Shown in pieces: positions 8,358-19,895 of a DNA stretch of 64,000 bases; position 1 is the first letter of the stretch, and each line of letters begins with the position of its first letter. The stretch lies in NCBI GenBank assembly GCA_030696775.1, contig JAUYRN010000033.1, forward strand, positions 245,962 through 309,961, read 5' to 3'. Made by a program: the position numbers and the translations under genes. Source of the DNA: Sulfuricurvum sp. GTDB taxonomy: Bacteria > Campylobacterota > Campylobacteria > Campylobacterales > Sulfurimonadaceae. The notes beneath the pieces were generated by a model, which made no database searches, had not been told where the DNA came from, and saw only the letters and a program-made list of their open reading frames with translations.

Positions 8358-8773
8358 AAAAGCTCTCTTTTGTAGGTCATAACACCGATTTCATCAAGCA
8401 TTTTAGCCTCTTCTTTTTTAATTTTCACACTGTGTGCTTGCGTCTCTTGTAATTCGAGATATTTGAACTTTTCATATTCAATCATTGCAGCTTTAAAGCG
8501 CTGCTGCATCTGAGATAAATTTTGTTGCGCTTTAGCTAGATTATATGCACACTGTTCTATCTCATAATGTTGAGCTTGGATGAGTATTTGTGATTGAGTA
8601 AATTCACTAACTGTACCGCTAGTGGGAAGACTAAGAGATTGAAGTAGAATGTATGCATTATCAAGTGCAAGTGTAGCAAGCGTTAGTGTACTGTTCGCAC
8701 TGACAAGGTCACGCTCGGCATGGTCAAGATCTCTTTTTTTGAGTTTGACCAGAGGAGTGTATTTTGATTTCAC
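8354..8773 (-). CDS. FliJ-like coiled-coil protein
   Basis: 139 residues, almost entirely alpha-helical with heptad-like spacing and no signal peptide. The opening MKSKYTPLVKLKKRDLDHAE and the helical hairpin resemble FliJ, the stalk protein of the flagellar type III export ATPase. It is coupled to the MotE-like gene (ATGA overlap), which supports a flagellar role. GTG start at 8773, four bases before the purA stop, with only a weak ribosome site. Coiled coils make this match easy to over-read. Confidence 0.55.
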   Translation of the reverse strand: MKSKYTPLVKLKKRDLDHAERDLVSANSTLTLATLALDNAYILLQSLSLPTSGTVSEFTQSQILIQAQHYEIEQCAYNLAKAQQNLSQMQQRFKAAMIEYEKFKYLELQETQAHSVKIKKEEAKMLDEIGVMTYKRELL

Positions 8774-8776
8774 AAT

Positions 8777-10883
<2,107 letters not shown>

Positions 10884-10884
<1 letters not shown>

Positions 10885-11990
10885 TACAGCCCAAAGTAAA
10901 TAGTGTTAAAGATACGGTTTGCCGTTCCGTCAAAGGCTCTTCGACCCATTTTATCCAATGCAAGTTCTACACTATTTACAACCCACGCTGCTTCATAAAC
11001 ACTTATAAGCCCCATGTGATTGATACGAAAAATCGTGTCTTTAATATGGTCCTGTCCGCCCGCGACATTGACTTCAAACTCTTTTTGAAGCAACGAACGA
11101 ATTTTTTTGGCTTCAGGATCTCCGATGGTTGTCATCGAATCCGCTGGAGACGCTGGATAAATACTCAAGCCGATTGCTACCATTGCTTCACGTGTTGCTC
11201 GTGCACGAAGAGCGGTTTGTGCATACAGTTTTTCGAGTCCGCCTTCCGCTTTGATACGGTTTAAAATACTCTCTAAACCAATCGTGATCGTCGTAGCAGC
11301 CGTCCAAGCGGTGGTATTTTTACGCTGATTTTTAATCTCGGTAGAAAGGTTAAAATAATATCCTTTGCCATTGCCGATTTTCTCAATCGCTGCGTTGCTA
11401 AGACCCATGATAGCAAGCCCTGGAGGGAGCATCAATGCTTTTTGGCTTCCTGAGATCAAACAGTCGATATCTGTTACATCGATTTTCTCAACACCCACTG
11501 CAGTAATACCATCAGCTATGACCATAATAGCAGGATTGTACGCTTTTACTGCACGTGCAATGGCTTCAACGCTGTGTCGAAGTCCACCTGCGGATTCACA
11601 AATTTGAATAGCGATTGCATCAATATCAGGATTATCATTCAAAGCTGCTTGCACTTCTTCTACGGTTGCAGGCGTGTCCCATTCGTGTTTAATCTCAACG
11701 TTTGCAATTCCATGAGCCTGTGCAATTTTGCCAAAACGCTCACCGAATTTTCCCGAATTAATAGAGAGAAGTTTGGAGTGAGCAAGATTAATAACCGCCC
11801 CTTCCATCGCTCCTGTACCCGAAGAAGCAAGCATCAATACTTCGTCCATTCCAAGTAATTCAAACAACAATGTGCGCGTTCGCTCAAAAATCGCTTCAAA
11901 CTCCGGTGTGCGGTGATGAATGGTTTCACCAGCCATAGCGACACGGACAGATTCGGGTACGGGGGTAGGTCCTGGAGTAAAGAGGAGCAT
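10884..11990 (-). CDS. Class V aminotransferase (alanine/serine-glyoxylate type)
   Basis: 368 residues of a fold type I PLP enzyme. It shows LLFTPGPTPVPESV, IHHRTPEF, LASSGTGAMEGAV and the Schiff-base lysine in SGSQKALMLPPG. The family covers serine-glyoxylate, alanine-glyoxylate and purine-related aminotransferases, so the substrate is open. I begin it at ATG 11990, preceded by AAGGA at proper spacing; the longer frame to 12032 adds 14 unsupported residues. It is the first gene of a minus-strand run ending in purA and its followers. Confidence 0.88.
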
Positions 11991-12105
11991 GTTTTTCCTT
12001 GCAATGTTTATAGAGTATATTATTAATACCAAATGTTCGAATTATAGCCAAGAGGAAGTTAGGGGAGGTTTAAGCTATAATACCATCAAAAAAAAGAGCC
12101 TTAAT

Positions 12106-12885
12106 ATGACGTTATTTGATGCCTTGCTTTTAGGTGCCCTTGAGGGTGTAACCGAATTTCTTCCTGTCTCTTCCACAGGTCACCTCATCTTAGCTTCTCA
12201 ACTTTTAGGACTGGAACAAACCAATGCACACAAAGCATTTGAAGTAGCTATCCAACTAGGAAGCATCCTTGCAGTACTATTTTTGTATGCCAAAGATCTT
12301 ATCAAAGATAAAACCCTATGGATTAAACTTGCTATTGCTTTTGTTCCTACTGGAGTTCTTGGATTTCTATTCTATAAGCAGATCAAAGGTCTATTCGGAG
12401 TCGAAACCGTAAGTATTATGCTCATTGCAGGGGGAATTATTTTCTTAATCGTTGAATATTTTCGTCGTGACAAAGCCATCGATTCAGGAAAAGAGCTCAG
12501 CGAACTTACCTACAAAGAAGCTTTTTTAATCGGTGTTTTTCAAAGTCTCTCTATGATTCCGGGGACAAGCCGCTCAGGTGCAACGATCATCGGTGGATTA
12601 TTACTGGGTTTAAAACGTAAAAGCGCGGCAGAATTTTCGTTTCTTTTGGCAATTCCTACCATGATGATTGCTACCGCTTACGATTTGATCAAACATCGCC
12701 ATGAAATGATCGTCGATGATTACTCAATGCTTGCGGTTTCGTTTATCACCGCATTTATTTTTGCACTCTTTACCGTCAAACTCTTTGTAGGATTTGTTAG
12801 CCGTCACACCTTTACACCATTCGCAATTTACCGAATTATTGTGGGAATACTTTTCTTTTACTTTATTGTATCAATACCGGTGTAA
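12106..12885 (+). CDS. uppP: Undecaprenyl-diphosphatase
   Basis: 259 residues, polytopic. The BacA/UppP signatures are present: the EGVTEFLPVSSTGH motif near residue 14 and PGTSRSGATI around residue 160. It recycles undecaprenyl pyrophosphate to the monophosphate carrier for peptidoglycan and glycan synthesis, and it would also regenerate the carrier used by the pgl cluster in this window. ATG 12106 gives the normal family length; the frame open from 11920 runs through the divergent aminotransferase. A TATAAT box lies at 12076-12081. Its 3' end overlaps rdgB by 28 bases, tail to tail. Confidence 0.95.
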   Translation: MTLFDALLLGALEGVTEFLPVSSTGHLILASQLLGLEQTNAHKAFEVAIQLGSILAVLFLYAKDLIKDKTLWIKLAIAFVPTGVLGFLFYKQIKGLFGVETVSIMLIAGGIIFLIVEYFRRDKAIDSGKELSELTYKEAFLIGVFQSLSMIPGTSRSGATIIGGLLLGLKRKSAAEFSFLLAIPTMMIATAYDLIKHRHEMIVDDYSMLAVSFITAFIFALFTVKLFVGFVSRHTFTPFAIYRIIVGILFFYFIVSIPV

Positions 12886-13484
12886 GAACGCTGTGTTTTG
12901 ATCTGTTCGATTAAAATCTTCGCTAAATTCAATCCTTTTGAACGGTGAGAAAGTCCAACTTTGACCTCACTTCCTAATTCTCCCAATGTTTTTTCAAATC
13001 CGCTTGGGACAAAAATCGGGTCGTAACCAAATCCATTTTCTCCTCTAGGAACTATCGAAACATCCCCATGCATCCATCCATGGACACAACTTTCTCCCTC
13101 ACGCGTTACGATAGCAATCGCTGCAGTGTAATGGGCCTTTGAAGAGTCCAATCCTTGCTGCTTTAAGGCATCGATTAGTTTGTTCATATTCTCTTTATCG
13201 GTTGCATTCTCACCACCGTAACGAGCACTGTAAATTCCCGGTTGTCCGCCCAATGCATCAACACTAATACCGCTGTCATCGGCGATAACAATGGCATCAA
13301 TATCTCCTAATGCATGATAAACCGCTCGGGCTTTTATGAGAGCATTTTCTTTGAATGTTTCCCCGTCTTCAATAATCTCAAATCCTTCTATCAAATCAGT
13401 ATACGGATATACCTCATGGTCATGAAGAAGCTCAATAATTTCGCGTACTTTTCCTTTATTCGACGTTGCTAAAACGATTTTCAT
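12858..13484 (-). CDS. rdgB: Non-canonical purine NTP pyrophosphatase (dITP/XTP)
   Basis: 208 residues. The Ham1/RdgB family motifs are clear: N-terminal IVLATSNKGKVREI, the metal-binding VIADDSGISVDALGGQPGIYSARY, GYDPIFVPSGF and SHRSKGLN. It removes deaminated purine nucleotides from the pool. ATG 13484 has AAGGA nine bases upstream; a GTG two codons earlier is too close to that site. It converges with and overlaps uppP. Confidence 0.95.
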   Translation of the reverse strand: MKIVLATSNKGKVREIIELLHDHEVYPYTDLIEGFEIIEDGETFKENALIKARAVYHALGDIDAIVIADDSGISVDALGGQPGIYSARYGGENATDKENMNKLIDALKQQGLDSSKAHYTAAIAIVTREGESCVHGWMHGDVSIVPRGENGFGYDPIFVPSGFEKTLGELGSEVKVGLSHRSKGLNLAKILIEQIKTQRSYTGIDTIK

Positions 13485-13549
13485 TGACACATATCCTTAG
13501 ACTAGACTTAGTAATTCTTTCTTCAAATAATCGTGTTACATGAATATAC

Positions 13550-13555
13550 TATAAT
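13550..13555 (+). promoter_or_regulatory. -10 box of the MFS gene
   Basis: TATAAT, 33 bases before the GTG start of the MFS gene, in the AT-rich divergent gap between rdgB and that gene. No convincing -35 box, as is common in Campylobacterota. Confidence 0.45.
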
Positions 13556-13587
13556 GACAAATATTTTATCTCATCTAAGGTCACAAT

Positions 13588-14916
13588 GTGTTTAAAACAG
13601 TTATGCCTCTTTCCGCGATTTTATCGCTTCGTTTTTTCGGTCTTTTTCTAGTTTTACCCGTTCTTTCGGTGTATGGACTCACCCTTTCCGGCGCAACACC
13701 TCTTCTTATAGGGATTACAGTCGGTGGATATGCACTTACTCAAGCCATTTTTCAACTCCCCTTTGGAATTATGAGTGATAAAATCGGTCGTAAACCCACC
13801 ATTCTTATTGGTCTGGTTATTTTTCTCGTAGGGTCTATCATCTGTGCCGTGAGCAATGATATTTATACTCTTATGTTTGGACGATTCTTACAAGGGGCAG
13901 GTGCTATTGGTGCCGTTATCCCTGCCATGATTAGCGATTTAGTCAATGAAGAGTCTCGTGGCAAAGCCATGGCACTTATGGGTGGAACGATTGCGATTAG
14001 TTTTGCAGCTGCGATGGGTCTTGGACCTGTTATTGCTGCACATTATGGACTCTCTTCACTATTTTGGATAACCGCTATTTTGTCGATTCTCTCCATGATT
14101 GTCCTCTTTACAAAAGTCCCGACTCCTCCGCGAATCCGTCATATCTATCACTCTTCTACCAACACACGAGATATTCTGAAAGACCCGAATCTTCTCAATA
14201 TGGTTATCATCAATGGAATGCAAAAAGGGCTTATGACGGTTGCATTTGTCCTTATACCAGTATTGCTGATCGGTACAGATACAATAAAAGGATTTGATTG
14301 GGTAGCCGCTGATTTGTGGAAAGTTTATGTTCCAGCACTACTAGCAGGACTGGTCGCTATGGGACCCGCTGCCGTATTTGGCGAAAAATACAACAAACCA
14401 AAACAAATATTTCTTATCTCTATCGTACTGTTTATTGTAGCCTTTACCCTTATGGGATTTGCGACGCAAAGCTGGCAATTTGTTTTAGGCGTTGTTAGTT
14501 TCTTTATCGCTTTTAATATGATGGAGCCTTTAGTACAATCGATGATTAGTAAATTTGCTAAAGTCCACCAAAGAGGTGCTGCATTGGGTATTGCCAACGG
14601 ATTTGCGTATCTAATGACGTTTATTGGCGGTATTGTGGCAGGTCTTGCATTGCAGTATTCCAACAAAGAGACATTGGCTATTTCTTTGGTTATCGTTTCG
14701 ACACTATGGCTTTTATGGACAATGAAACTTACTAATCCACTGCGTTTTTCACACCTTTATATCTCCATAGATCATGTGGATATGGAAAAACTGAACGGCT
14801 TGGAGCATGAGCATATTGCAGAATGGTACATCAATGAGACTGAAAATCTTGTCGTAGTTAAATACCGAAAAGACATGATGGAAGAAGAGGCTATTAAAGC
14901 GAAGATTGTGAAGTAA
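13588..14916 (+). CDS. MFS transporter with C-terminal soluble domain (YajR-like)
   Basis: 442 residues: 12 membrane helices with the MFS loop 2-3 motif FGIMSDKIGRKPTI and motif C-like GPVIAAHYGLSSLFW. About 50 residues follow the last helix (HLYISIDHVDMEKLNGLEHEHIAEWYINETENLVVVKY), resembling the ferredoxin-like YAM domain of E. coli YajR. It is a proton-coupled carrier; the substrate is unknown. The start is GTG 13588, seven bases after TAAGG, with TATAAT at 13550. Confidence 0.8.
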   Translation: MFKTVMPLSAILSLRFFGLFLVLPVLSVYGLTLSGATPLLIGITVGGYALTQAIFQLPFGIMSDKIGRKPTILIGLVIFLVGSIICAVSNDIYTLMFGRFLQGAGAIGAVIPAMISDLVNEESRGKAMALMGGTIAISFAAAMGLGPVIAAHYGLSSLFWITAILSILSMIVLFTKVPTPPRIRHIYHSSTNTRDILKDPNLLNMVIINGMQKGLMTVAFVLIPVLLIGTDTIKGFDWVAADLWKVYVPALLAGLVAMGPAAVFGEKYNKPKQIFLISIVLFIVAFTLMGFATQSWQFVLGVVSFFIAFNMMEPLVQSMISKFAKVHQRGAALGIANGFAYLMTFIGGIVAGLALQYSNKETLAISLVIVSTLWLLWTMKLTNPLRFSHLYISIDHVDMEKLNGLEHEHIAEWYINETENLVVVKYRKDMMEEEAIKAKIVK

Positions 14917-14955
14917 TCTCCGTTCATAGTTCGACATACCCTATAGGGCACGTGG

Positions 14956-14975
14956 GCTCACCACAAACGGTGAGC
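14956..14975. terminator. Hairpin between convergent MFS and moeA genes
   Basis: Inverted repeat GCTCACC / GGTGAGC with a 6-base loop, in the 58-base gap between two convergent genes; its last base touches the moeA stop codon. No clear T-run on either strand, so it may be a weak bidirectional terminator. Confidence 0.4.
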
Positions 14976-16174
14976 TAAAGCTTTATAACTCTAACTTGTG
15001 TTCCCACTTCTAAAAGCCCATCATCTTCGCCACATATCATCAATGCAGCATTTCCTAAGAGATTAGTCAAAATAGCTGAGCTTCCCGATTTTTTACCTTC
15101 AAAATCAACCCAATAACGCCCATCAAGAAATGTGAGATTGCACGCAGTGAATTCACTTTTGTTCGAACGCTTGGAAAACGGTACTTTGAGTGTTGCTTCG
15201 ATGGGCTCATAAGGGTTTGCATTTCCCAACATCCGAGAAATAAGCGGTGAGACATAGAGAATAAACGTTACCGTTGAAGAGTACGCAAATCCCGGTAATG
15301 AGACAATAAACTTCTTTCCTCGCTGCGCCACCATCACGTGTTGTCCGGGTTTAATATTGACACCTTTGAAAATCACCTCTGCCCCGAGTTTTGGGACAAT
15401 ATGTTTGACAAAATCATAATCACCAACACTCACTCCACCCGTACTGACGACAATATCACTGGAGCGAAGCGCTTCTTCGAACCGCTCCATAATGGCATTT
15501 TTATCATCTCCGATAATCCCCATCCCAACCGACTCTCCGCCGAGGCTATTCACGAGAGCTTCGAGGGTATAGCTGTTAGAGCTGCGAATTTGTCCACCAT
15601 GACGCTGTGTTTCGCCAATGTCTATAATCTCACTTCCCGTTGCAATAATGCTCACACGAGGACGTTGCGCCACCCAAATCATCACACGGTTAATCCCAGC
15701 CAAGACTCCAATCTCTGCAAAACCAATGGTTGTTCCACGCGAAATTAAAATCTCACCTCTTCGGTAACTTTCCCCAACTGGACGAACAGCAAAGCCAACT
15801 GGAACCGTTTTTTCGATAAGAATCTGCCCCTCTTTAACCGATACATTTTCAATCGGAATAAGAGTATCGGAACCCTCCGGCATCAGTGAGCCTGTAAAGG
15901 TTTTGATACAAATTCCGTTCTCTACTGCATCTATTTCATCTGCCCCGGCAGGATTGTCACCTAAAATTGCCAATGCTTTATAGTCTGAAAAATCGGCATG
16001 AATCACCGCATATCCATCCATTGCCGACGTGGGATGTGTCGGATAATCTTCCTCTGCAACAATATCTTCTGCCAAAATTCGCCCTAAAGCACTACTTATA
16101 AAAAGTCGTTCACTTCGAATTGTCCCCATCGGTAAAAGACTAATCATATTTTGAGAGGTTTCATACGAAATCAT
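14975..16174 (-). CDS. moeA: Molybdopterin molybdenumtransferase
   Basis: 399 residues with the MoeA order of domains: an N-terminal part with the DEYPTHPTSAMDGYA-type motif, the molybdopterin-binding domain (SIIATGSEIIDIG, STGGVSVGDYDFVK, KPGQHVMVAQ, LPG) and the C-terminal beta domain. It inserts molybdenum into adenylated molybdopterin, giving cofactor for nitrate, formate, sulfur or similar oxidoreductases. The start overlaps the moaE stop by four bases. It is the last gene of moaD-moaE-moeA. Confidence 0.95.
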   Translation of the reverse strand: MISYETSQNMISLLPMGTIRSERLFISSALGRILAEDIVAEEDYPTHPTSAMDGYAVIHADFSDYKALAILGDNPAGADEIDAVENGICIKTFTGSLMPEGSDTLIPIENVSVKEGQILIEKTVPVGFAVRPVGESYRRGEILISRGTTIGFAEIGVLAGINRVMIWVAQRPRVSIIATGSEIIDIGETQRHGGQIRSSNSYTLEALVNSLGGESVGMGIIGDDKNAIMERFEEALRSSDIVVSTGGVSVGDYDFVKHIVPKLGAEVIFKGVNIKPGQHVMVAQRGKKFIVSLPGFAYSSTVTFILYVSPLISRMLGNANPYEPIEATLKVPFSKRSNKSEFTACNLTFLDGRYWVDFEGKKSGSSAILTNLLGNAALMICGEDDGLLEVGTQVRVIKL

Positions 16175-16617
16175 TGCTCACTCCCTAATAATCCTGCCCC
16201 CGCAATAGCCGTTGAGCGTTCACGGGCATAGAGTCGTTCACCGCCACGAAGATCGTATTTCCAAATGGGTGCTGAAGCTTTGAAGTCTTCAACAAATTGC
16301 TCAATCGTCTCTAGTGCTACACGACGTTTCGGAGAAAATACCGCCGCTATATATGAAGATTCATGCACCAACACATCTCCACGAGAGTGTGCCATTTTCA
16401 ATGTTGCCCCCAATGGTGCCACTTTTGCACTCCACGCATCAAACCATGATGTAAGAATGGGCTCATAAACATCAAAGCTCAATCCCTCGATCCCATCTTC
16501 ATCCCGTACAGTTCCGACAAAAGGGATATAGGCTCCATAATTGCTAGTAGATTCACTGGCATACCAACGGGTTAAAATCTCAGGAACATTCAATGCGCCA
16601 TCGTGTAATTCCAACAT
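16171..16617 (-). CDS. moaE: Molybdopterin synthase catalytic subunit
   Basis: 148 residues. MoaE features are GAYIPFVGTVRDEDGIEGLSFDVYEP, the SRGDVLVHESSYIAAVFSPKRR region and the conserved Lys/Trp in APIWKYDLRGGERLY. With MoaD it converts cyclic pyranopterin to molybdopterin. ATG 16617 is chosen because GGAGG lies six bases upstream, inside the end of moaD; the GTG at 16632 has no such site. Confidence 0.95.
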   Translation of the reverse strand: MLELHDGALNVPEILTRWYASESTSNYGAYIPFVGTVRDEDGIEGLSFDVYEPILTSWFDAWSAKVAPLGATLKMAHSRGDVLVHESSYIAAVFSPKRRVALETIEQFVEDFKASAPIWKYDLRGGERLYARERSTAIAGAGLLGSEQ

Positions 16618-16619
16618 CT

Positions 16620-16841
16620 TCAGCCTCCGCACACAGGAGGGAGAAGGGAAATTTTATCGCCATCGCTTAAGAGCGTATCCAAAGAAGCGACCAAGGTATC
16701 ATTGACTGCCACTGCACAACTGTCAATCCATTGCGCCATCTCAGCATCTTGTTTCAATGCCTCAGCCACATCACGCAGTGTTGATGCTTCCATAGTTAGG
16801 ATAGGACGACCAATCGGTCCTAAAAATTCGATTGTCACCAT
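16620..16841 (-). CDS. moaD: Molybdopterin synthase sulfur carrier subunit
   Basis: 73 residues with a ubiquitin-like beta-grasp composition and the C-terminal Gly-Gly (LLPPVCGG) that is thiocarboxylated. It supplies sulfur to MoaE, whose ATG follows three bases after this stop. It heads the moaD-moaE-moeA unit and is divergent from mqnA. Confidence 0.93.
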   Translation of the reverse strand: MVTIEFLGPIGRPILTMEASTLRDVAEALKQDAEMAQWIDSCAVAVNDTLVASLDTLLSDGDKISLLPPVCGG

Positions 16842-16872
16842 TTAGACACCCTTACGTTAGTGAAGTTTTTAG

Positions 16873-16878
16873 TATAAT
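16873..16878 (+). promoter_or_regulatory. -10 box of mqnA
   Basis: TATAAT 30 bases upstream of the chosen GTG start of mqnA, in the short divergent gap with moaD. The AAGG ribosome site follows at 16896. Confidence 0.5.
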
Positions 16879-16907
16879 AGCACCTCTTATATGAAAAGGT
16901 CTTGATT

Positions 16908-17594
16908 GTGATATTCGGAAAAATAGATTTTATTAATCTCTTACCCTTTCACGTTTTTATGAAACGTTATGCACGAACCTCGCAAGCGCATCAAAGCCTT
17001 CATTATCATAAAGGTGTCCCCTCAACTCTTAACCGCGCATTTGCTGCACGACGAATTGATGCCGCTTTTATTTCAAGCATTACGGCTCGTAACTGCACGC
17101 ATTTCAATGTCGGAATCGTTGCTAAAAAAGAGGTTCTAAGCGTCTTGTCTCTTCCCTGCGATGAGAATAAAAAGGATACCGATTCCGCAACCTCTAACCT
17201 CCTCGCCCAACTGTTAAATATTCAAGGAGAGGTTCTCATCGGCGATAAAGCCTTGCGCTATTATTACAGTGGTCGGGAACATACCGATTTAGGAAAAATT
17301 TGGAACGAGAAAACGGGGTTACCCTTTGTCTTTGCCCTTTTATGTACCCATAATCATACCAATGAGCTCAAACGTCTTAGTCGTACTTTTGTCCGCAAAC
17401 CAATCAAAATTCCCTATTATATTCTAATGGAAAATGTCCGAAAGTCTAATTTAACGGCTGCACAAATCACCCATTATTTACAGTACATCAGTTACAAAAT
17501 CGGTGAAAAAGAAAAACAGGGATACAAACGGTTTTTAAAAGAGGCAAAAGAAAGAGGATTTACCCCCTCGATGAGGGAGATACGTTATCGCTGA
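16908..17594 (+). CDS. mqnA: Chorismate dehydratase (futalosine menaquinone pathway)
   Basis: 228 residues beginning IFGKIDFINLLPFHVF, the MqnA signature, with GVPSTLNRAFAARRIDAAFIS in the periplasmic-binding-like fold. It converts chorismate to 3-enolpyruvyl-benzoate, the entry to menaquinone by the futalosine route used by Campylobacterota. I use GTG 16908 (AAGG eight bases before it) rather than the TTG two codons upstream. The end overlaps gltX by 10 bases in convergent orientation. Confidence 0.9.
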   Translation: MIFGKIDFINLLPFHVFMKRYARTSQAHQSLHYHKGVPSTLNRAFAARRIDAAFISSITARNCTHFNVGIVAKKEVLSVLSLPCDENKKDTDSATSNLLAQLLNIQGEVLIGDKALRYYYSGREHTDLGKIWNEKTGLPFVFALLCTHNHTNELKRLSRTFVRKPIKIPYYILMENVRKSNLTAAQITHYLQYISYKIGEKEKQGYKRFLKEAKERGFTPSMREIRYR

Positions 17595-18967
17595 ATCAGC
17601 GTGTTAATTCGAGCCAATGTCTCCTCAACTCCGATAATCGCCATAACACTATCTAATCCGGGACCTGATAATTTTCCCAATAACGCGATACGTAACGGCT
17701 GACCAATTTTACCAAATCCAATTTCAAGCTGTGCTACAACGCTCTCCATCACATGATGATAATCACTTGGCAAATGAAGTTCTGATGCATTTTGCAAGGC
17801 GAGCGCAAACGCTTCTAAAATAGCTCTGCTCTCCTCTTTGTACCCTTTTTTGAGTACCGCTTCATCAAAATCTGCAGGAGCCACCAAAATTTCCCCTGTA
17901 AGCACTGCCATTTCCGCCAATGTCTTTGCACGCTCTTTGACTGCATCCAGTAAAATTTCGCGCTTGTCATGACTGATCAACATCACTCCATGAAATTCAA
18001 GAAGTTCACACAGTTTTTCATTGGACATATTTTTAAGATAATGACTGTTAAGCCAATCGAGCTTTTCGGTGTTATAAACGGAAGCAGAACGGTTAATGTC
18101 TTTTGGATCAAACAGTTCTAGCATCTCTTCCATTGAAAAGATTTCCTGATCTCCATGACTCCATCCTAAGCGTACTAAAAAGTTGAGTAACGCTTCAGGG
18201 GTATACCCCATCGTTTTGTACATCATCACATCGGTTGCACCGTCACGCTTGGAGAGTTTTTTGCCCTCACTGTTATGGATCATCGGAACATGGAAAAATT
18301 TAGGCAAAGGGAAGCCTAGCGCTTCATAGACAACGATTTGTTTAGGAGTATTAGAGAGATGATCATCTCCTCGAATAACGTCCGTAACCCCCATCAAAGC
18401 ATCATCCACTGCAACGACGAAATTATACGTAGGAGTACCATCGGCTCGGGCGATAATAAAATCATCCAAGATATCGGCAACATTGAAAACAACATCTCCC
18501 TTAACTCCATCATGAACCGTAATTGAACCCTCTAGCGGTGCTTTGATACGAATAACCGCTTCACACCCTTCCGGAGGAGTTCCGGTAAAATCACGATAAC
18601 GGTTGTCATATTTAGCACGTTCTTTACGAGCCGTTTGCTCTTCACGTAATGCATCCAGCTCTTCTTTGGGCATATAACATTTGTATGCTTTCCCCTCATC
18701 CAGTAGCTTTTGAGCGTACTCTTGGTAAATTGCTAAACGGCTTGATTGATATTCGATAACACCATCATGTTCTAGTCCTACCCATTTAAACGCTTCAACA
18801 ATGGCGAGTGCTGCCGCTTCATCGTTACGACTAAAATCAGTATCTTCTATACGAAGTAAAAACTTTCCGCCATTGCGACGTGCCCAAAGGTAGCTCAGTA
18901 ATGCAGTACGTAAACCGCCAATGTGCAAATATCCTGTCGGGCTTGGAGCGAAACGTGTTACTATCAT
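17585..18967 (-). CDS. gltX: Glutamyl-tRNA synthetase
   Basis: 460 residues of class I synthetase. The HIGH-type motif is in PSPTGYLHIGGLRTALLS and the KMSKS-type motif in GKKLSKRDG, followed by the alpha-helical anticodon-binding region. Campylobacterota often carry two GltX paralogues, one charging tRNA-Gln; sequence alone does not tell which this is. ATG 18967 has AAGGA six bases upstream; a TTG one codon earlier is less likely. Its neighbours, the SurA-like gene and accC, follow the C. jejuni gltX2 region order. Confidence 0.95.
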   Translation of the reverse strand: MIVTRFAPSPTGYLHIGGLRTALLSYLWARRNGGKFLLRIEDTDFSRNDEAAALAIVEAFKWVGLEHDGVIEYQSSRLAIYQEYAQKLLDEGKAYKCYMPKEELDALREEQTARKERAKYDNRYRDFTGTPPEGCEAVIRIKAPLEGSITVHDGVKGDVVFNVADILDDFIIARADGTPTYNFVVAVDDALMGVTDVIRGDDHLSNTPKQIVVYEALGFPLPKFFHVPMIHNSEGKKLSKRDGATDVMMYKTMGYTPEALLNFLVRLGWSHGDQEIFSMEEMLELFDPKDINRSASVYNTEKLDWLNSHYLKNMSNEKLCELLEFHGVMLISHDKREILLDAVKERAKTLAEMAVLTGEILVAPADFDEAVLKKGYKEESRAILEAFALALQNASELHLPSDYHHVMESVVAQLEIGFGKIGQPLRIALLGKLSGPGLDSVMAIIGVEETLARINTLIQR

Positions 18968-19052
18968 CAATAATCCTTTTTTGGTTGTCTAATTTTAGTT
19001 AAGGCTATGTTAAAAGCGGGTAAAATAGAGAACTTTACCTCAGGAGCAACAA

Positions 19053-19886
19053 TTGCGTTCACTGCTACTCTCATCCCTACTCCTTGCATCACTTTGGAGT
19101 GCACCCATCGGCGGAGTTGCCATCATGGTCAAAAACAGCCCTATCACTCTCTATGAAGTACAACAAGAGATGAAACAAAGTAAAACATCAGCTCAACAAA
19201 GTGCCGATACCCTTATTCGTAAAAAACTTGAACAACTCGAAGCCAGTGAAAAAAAGATTACCGTCACTGCAGCTGAAGTCCAAGAAGAGCTAGAGAGAAT
19301 GGCAAAACAAAATAATCTCTCACTGGAAAAATTTCTGGATGCCATGCAAACTGCACGGGGAATTAGTCAAAGCGAACTAAAATCAAAACTAGAAGAGAGT
19401 CTGACTGGACAAAAGCTTTACAATGCTATTGCGTTTTCAAAAATGGCACAACCTACCGCTAGTGAAGAAGCAGAATATTATCAGCTTCATCTTGATGAAT
19501 TTTCACAACCTGAACGATATGATGTCACTACCTATATGGCTGCCTCTGCCGAAGCATTGCAAGCCAAAATCGATGACCCAATGCGCAATATCGAAAGCGT
19601 AGCTTCCAAAGATGAAACAATCCCTTCAAAAGCAATCAATCCCCAACTCTCTCAAATTCTCAATAAAATTGAAGTGGGTAAATTTGGTCCTGCTCTTCCC
19701 AATGGGAAAAATGGTTTTATGAGTTTTTACATGAAAGACAAACCCAATCTTGTGACTGAAAATCTTGACTCCGTACGACCACAAATCAGCAATGCAATTA
19801 TGGGAGAAAAACGAAATCAAGTGTTGAATGATTATTTTACGCGATTACGATTGAGTGCAGATATTCAAGTGTTGAGATTGCCATAA
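19053..19886 (+). CDS. SurA-like periplasmic chaperone/peptidyl-prolyl isomerase
   Basis: 277 residues: a signal peptide (MRSLLLSSLLLASLWSAP), a helical SurA-N-type chaperone domain (KNSPITLYEVQQEMKQ...VTAAEVQEELERMAKQNNLSLEKF) and a diverged parvulin domain with C-terminal helix (SVRPQISNAIMGEKRNQVLNDYFTRLR). It probably escorts outer-membrane proteins through the periplasm. The start is TTG 19053, six bases after AGGAG. C. jejuni has a structurally known SurA-like chaperone at this same place between gltX and accC (from memory). Confidence 0.8.
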   Translation: MRSLLLSSLLLASLWSAPIGGVAIMVKNSPITLYEVQQEMKQSKTSAQQSADTLIRKKLEQLEASEKKITVTAAEVQEELERMAKQNNLSLEKFLDAMQTARGISQSELKSKLEESLTGQKLYNAIAFSKMAQPTASEEAEYYQLHLDEFSQPERYDVTTYMAASAEALQAKIDDPMRNIESVASKDETIPSKAINPQLSQILNKIEVGKFGPALPNGKNGFMSFYMKDKPNLVTENLDSVRPQISNAIMGEKRNQVLNDYFTRLRLSADIQVLRLP

Positions 19887-19895
19887 AGGCAATCC

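Noticed and set aside
11920..12105. N-terminal extension of uppP by 62 codons
   Set aside because: It lies over the start of the divergent aminotransferase gene and its sequence has no family match, while ATG 12106 gives the normal start of UppP.
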